Shown here piece by piece: positions 60,630 to 64,000 of a stretch of DNA of 64,000 bases. Below the pieces are notes generated by a model that searched no databases, was not told the origin of the DNA, and was given only the letters and a program-made list of their open reading frames with translations. Position numbers and translations under genes: made by a program. This DNA comes from Rhynchonema sp. JSB1_4 (lineage: Eukaryota > Nematoda > Chromadorea > Monhysterida > Xyalidae), in contig JASAMV010004535.1 in the NCBI GenBank assembly GCA_030248065.1, positions 1 to 64,000 of the forward strand. The letters are read 5' to 3'. Every line of letters begins with the position of its first letter. Within the stretch, counting starts at the first letter, position 1.

Positions 60630-62733
60630 TGTGCAACAACAACATGGGGACAACTCGACGACGAAAGTTGTCATGCAACAGCAACAGCAGCAAACACCAG
60701 ACCATTCTCAACAACAACAGCAACAACATTCACCAATTCGAATACCACAGGACAAAATCGACAGCCGAATCAATGAACATTTCCACGTATTAGAGCTTAT
60801 TGGTCAAGGTCGGTTACGTTAGGTAACGGTAGCTGCCGTAGCCCTGTTGATTACAGTAACCATAATTCAGGCAGTTTCTCGCGTGTCTATCGTCTACAAC
60901 ATCGTCGCAACGGACAGCAGTACGCGATGAAAATCACGCGAATCCTGAGTGACAAGGCGAAACAAACAGAACGGATGGGTGGAGGCTCGAAACAGGCACT
61001 CGATAATGAATTAGCCATATTGGCCAGTATCAGGTTGGCCGGTCGGCTATGTAATGTTTCATACAATGTAGGATTTAATGGAAGTACATATAAAGGCAGT
61101 CTACAGGAGGTTGTCACTCAGCCCCCGAATACCGTAACCCACCGCAAGCAAGATCGTTGCGAGACCCATGCTGATCGCTGCGTGCACTGGCAAAACCAAC
61201 AGAAGCTAGAAATCCTCATGGACCGCGTTGTATCTCCACAACGTGCAATTGTTGGTTGGTGTCCCCACATCAGCAGCCACGTATAAAAAACAAAATGGTT
61301 TCACCGATCCTTGCACATCCAAAATTACGGGGGCTACGTGTTGGGGGCTGAGTGACAACCTCCCGTAGACTGCCTTTATTTCCGCGTTTATCTGCTCACC
61401 TTTGCGGAATGGTGCGTGCTTGGGTGACGATGACAACTTCCAGCGTGCTGACCTCAAATGTTGCGCGTTGACGCAAACAGCAAAGAAGGTGTTTGACCAA
61501 AAGCACAAATTTACTTGCAGAAATTCAAAATTCCGCGAAGGTGAGCAGATAAACGCGGAATGCGGAATGCAGAAATTTGCCATTCCGCATTTATCTAATC
61601 GCAGCCTTGTTGCAGACACCAACATGTGATCTGTCTGTACGACATCTTCCGCACCCGTAAACACGTGCACATGGTCATGCAACTGGCAGCTGGTGGAGAG
61701 TTCTATGAACTGGTCGTTGAGAAAGGTTAGTGTTGTGGTACCGTCTACTTAGGATTTTCTTAAATTCTAATTATGCAATTACAAAAATGGTTCTGCTTGA
61801 AACTACGTACGGACTCAGGCCGTCTCACCGAGCCCGAAGCCCAACGTCTGCTCCGTCAACTGCTGGTCGGAGTCGAATATCTGCATTCCGTCGGTCAGTG
61901 ACTACAATACTGTGATGTTCTCAGAAAAGAAAAGCAAGATACCTAGCTCTTGCAGGCGTCACACATCGTGATCTCAAGCCGGAAAACATCCTGCTCAGTC
62001 ACCGCACCGCGCACGAGGCCACCGTTCTCATCAGTGACTTTGGATTGGCGCACAAGATCGAGAGTCGCATTGCCGGTGATCAACATATGACCGATACATG
62101 CGGCACGCCTGAGTATATCGCACCTGAGGTGCACAGGACACTCTTCATTTTGGTGAGAATGTGCGGCAATTAAAAATCGCATTTCCCGCCTGCAGGTGCT
62201 CATGCGCTTCCCGTACACGAACAAGGTCGATATGTGGGCCGTGGGTGTGATCTCGTACATCGCACTGTCCGGCTTGATGCCCTTTGACGATCCTGATCGA
62301 ACAAGGCTCTATAGGTTCATCATTCGCGGACAGTACTACTATTATCCGGAGGTGTGTGACATGTGCTGTTCTGATACTGTATTCTGAACATGCCACCCCC
62401 TTGCAGTACTGGGCGTGCGTCTCGGTAGTTGGTCGTGACTTCGTATCGTCCCTTCTCATCACCGAGCCCTTTGAACGTTTGTCAGCCACTGAGGCCCTTC
62501 AACACCCCTGGCTATCGCAACATGCCCCTGGACCCAGAGGGCCACAACTCCAACGCAGGGTCTACGCTCAAATGGTGGGTTGGTCGTTAACCACAAAACG
62601 TTCAGATATTTTGTTGACATTTACATACTCGACCTTTCAGGTTGCACCCATGAGTGATTTGGCCGATTCCGATTCAGTTGTGAGCGCTGCGACCACGCAC
62701 AGGGTAAGTGCATTAAAGGAACTTGTTCTATGA
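60105..62733 (+). CDS. PSKH1-like CAMK-group Ser/Thr protein kinase, 10 exons
   Basis: Exons: 60105-60180, 60252-60365, 60488-60808, 60871-61033, 61616-61725, 61819-61893, 61956-62128, 62196-62351, 62407-62574, 62641-62733, in phase, giving 482 residues. Kinase landmarks: GQGSFSRV (169-176), YAMK with K191, C-helix ELAIL, HRDLKPEN (290-297), DFG (314-316), CGTPEYIAPE (335-344), then YTNKVDMWAVGVISYIALSG and DDPDRTRLYRFIIRGQYYY. The last stretch is specific to PSKH-type kinases. All catalytic residues are present. N-terminal to the kinase are a CCC cluster (GWMDSLFCCCG), a possible palmitoylation site as in PSKH1, and a long Gln tract. Exons 1-3 and the short C-terminus are less sure. Confidence 0.85.
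60580..60728 (+). repeat. CAA/CAG tracts encoding polyglutamine
   Basis: In-frame CAA-rich tracts in kinase exon 3 give runs of about 15, 6 and 6 Gln separated by short spacers. Mostly CAA, with few CAG codons. Likely length-polymorphic (inference). Confidence 0.95.
61090..61379. mobile_element. Inverted-repeat MITE in kinase intron 4
   Basis: 290 bp. Left end ATAAAGGCAGTCTACAGGAG with GTTGTCACTCAGCCCCC; the right end is its complement with one mismatch (arms about 38 bp). No coding capacity. Confidence 0.75.
61380..61560. repeat. Second inverted repeat directly adjoining in kinase intron 4
   Basis: TTCCGCGTTTATCTGCTCAC(CTT) at 61380-61402 and its perfect complement at 61538-61560, spacing about 135 bp. 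It abuts the preceding MITE, so together they make up most of the intron. Confidence 0.7.
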
Positions 62734-63244
62734 CGAAGACAGACCAGCGAAACATTAATATAAATAGAACCCCTGGTACATGTTACACCACAATATTTTG
62801 AGATCAATACTTACAGATTATACGTGGAATGGCATAGTGTGTGTATCTACTTGGTTAATTAAGTGGAACCGAGGTGCTGACCCAAAAGACGAGTTAAACG
62901 TTATCAGATGACTTGACAAGAAAATCTGAGGCTTCACCTTCCAACTACAAAAATTACTGTATGTGATCAGTCAGTGAAACAAAAGATGACACGAGCATGA
63001 CTATAGCTCAAGAATTGAAAATCGACAAACCCATTTGACAGAACAACATGAAAAGACAGGATACCCGGCGCACACAAATGAGTAACAGTGCTGTGCTACA
63101 CATGTGCATACATGTAATTCATGGACCATAGTAAATCTCACACCATGAAGGCCATGGTCGTCAGTTATGCAAGTTAATTTACGTGAAAAGAGCTAAAGAC
63201 GTGTCAACGAGAACTAGTTCACGTTCCATCCCAATCTACTGTGT
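62734..63244. other. Gap between convergent kinase and lectin genes
   Basis: 511 bp, AT-rich, presumably 3' UTRs of both genes. Nothing else recognised. Confidence 0.45.
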
Positions 63245-64000
63245 TCAATTCAAAATGGTTTCAAACGTATCATGAATCTCATACATCATGTATCCGGGTG
63301 CAGCCTCGAAGTAGGTTGCTGTTTGTGTCGCATTCACCGTCGTGTCCGTGAACTGCAGTCGACAATCCTTGGTCACTTGATTGTAGCTGTAAATACAATC
63401 GGTGTGGAACATCACATAGGCCAACATTACATAAGGTGTGTTCGTGGCCAACTCACGCGACGCTGGCGCACACCCAGTTGCTGCGGCACGCGTCAATGCA
63501 TTCAATTCGACTGGCAAATGTGGTGTTGGACAGGGTCAGCGCGGAGATCGCTTGTTCGTTGGTTTTCACGCGATGATAGGTGCGCCGGGGGGAACCTGTC
63601 TCAACCAAGAATATGGAACGACAAACTAGAACTGGAACTCAAAAGTCAAATTGACAACGATTCTGACTCAACGGTATTCACAAAGTGTGCGTTCGGCGTA
63701 TGCCCCGTTTGTGCAGGAGGCATCGAACGCTCCATGCCAATCTGGTCGATACCCCTGGTTGATGTGGAAATGCACACATGGACCGCGCGTCCACGGTGCC
63801 GATGGCAGCCACAAGTCAAGATGATCTGTACGTATAATACTTGTATCAATGTGACAAGCAACCAGCTGTTGCATTGTTGTCCATCTAACCTGTCCATGTC
63901 ATTGGGCCATGCAATTGTCCGTTGAACTCCCAGTACCAGTCCTGATCCCATCCCGCTTGGGGATACGATACTGGATTGCTTGTTCGTTTGCCAGATATCC
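63245..64000 (-). CDS. C-type lectin domain plus PAN/Apple-like protein, 5' part beyond window
   Basis: Exons on the minus strand: beyond 64000-63890, 63825-63673, 63595-63457, 63386-63245 (stop), all in phase. The first visible part is the second half of a C-type lectin domain: ISGKRTS, WYWEFNGQLHGPMTWT, GPCVHFHINQGYRPDWHGAF, and the closing C..G..AERTLCEY. Then a PAN-like domain: RIECIDACRSNWVCASVAYN and KDCRLQFTDTTVNATQ. Probably extracellular. This domain pair is common in nematode secreted lectins. The canonical WND calcium motif is not visible, so sugar binding is doubtful. Signal peptide and N-terminus lie outside the window. Confidence 0.75.

Overview
This window is eukaryotic. Every gene I can reconstruct has many small exons with GT-AG introns, and there are no operons or ribosome-binding sites. 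The gene set points to an ecdysozoan, most likely a nematode or nematode-like animal (inference). It includes a DMSR/myosuppressin-type peptide GPCR, two neighbouring secreted proteins built from Lustrin-like Cys-rich modules, and a C-type lectin plus PAN protein. I joined exons by hand and kept only joins in which the reading phase is preserved.

Layout: a DMSR-like GPCR on the minus strand (259-2623); a mostly empty stretch to about 9.8 kb; a very unusual nest of non-autonomous DNA transposons (about 9.8-14.2 kb); a 14-exon meiotic HORMA-domain gene (14431-21445); two Lustrin-like secreted protein genes (24079-28583); a mucin-like BPI/LBP-type lipid-binding protein (32618-36961); a C2H2 zinc-finger protein (37217-39241, minus); the centriole cartwheel protein SAS-6 (40049-44383, minus); the repair factor XPA (44940-46031), divergent from SAS-6; a Friend-of-GATA (ZFPM/U-shaped) cofactor with PR domain, FOG fingers and a CtBP motif (46391-49501, minus); about 10.6 kb without recognisable genes; a PSKH1-like CAMK kinase (60105-62733); and a partial C-type lectin/PAN gene running off the right edge (minus).

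The most unusual content is the transposon nest at 9.8-14.2 kb. A second, smaller cluster fills intron 1 of SAS-6 (41.3-44.3 kb). Most members have CAGTG-type termini and exact 8-bp target duplications, as in hAT elements. One family duplicates TA. They encode no transposase that I can see. Each family has its own short keyword repeated near its ends, set between runs of G or C, and several share an AT-rich core with a CGCGCG palindrome. Target duplications let me order the insertions, at least six levels deep at 9.8-14.2 kb. Other introns carry smaller MITEs. A separate unexplained signal is the word GAAACATYA (either strand), which occurs about two dozen times, mostly in introns from about 25 kb onward.
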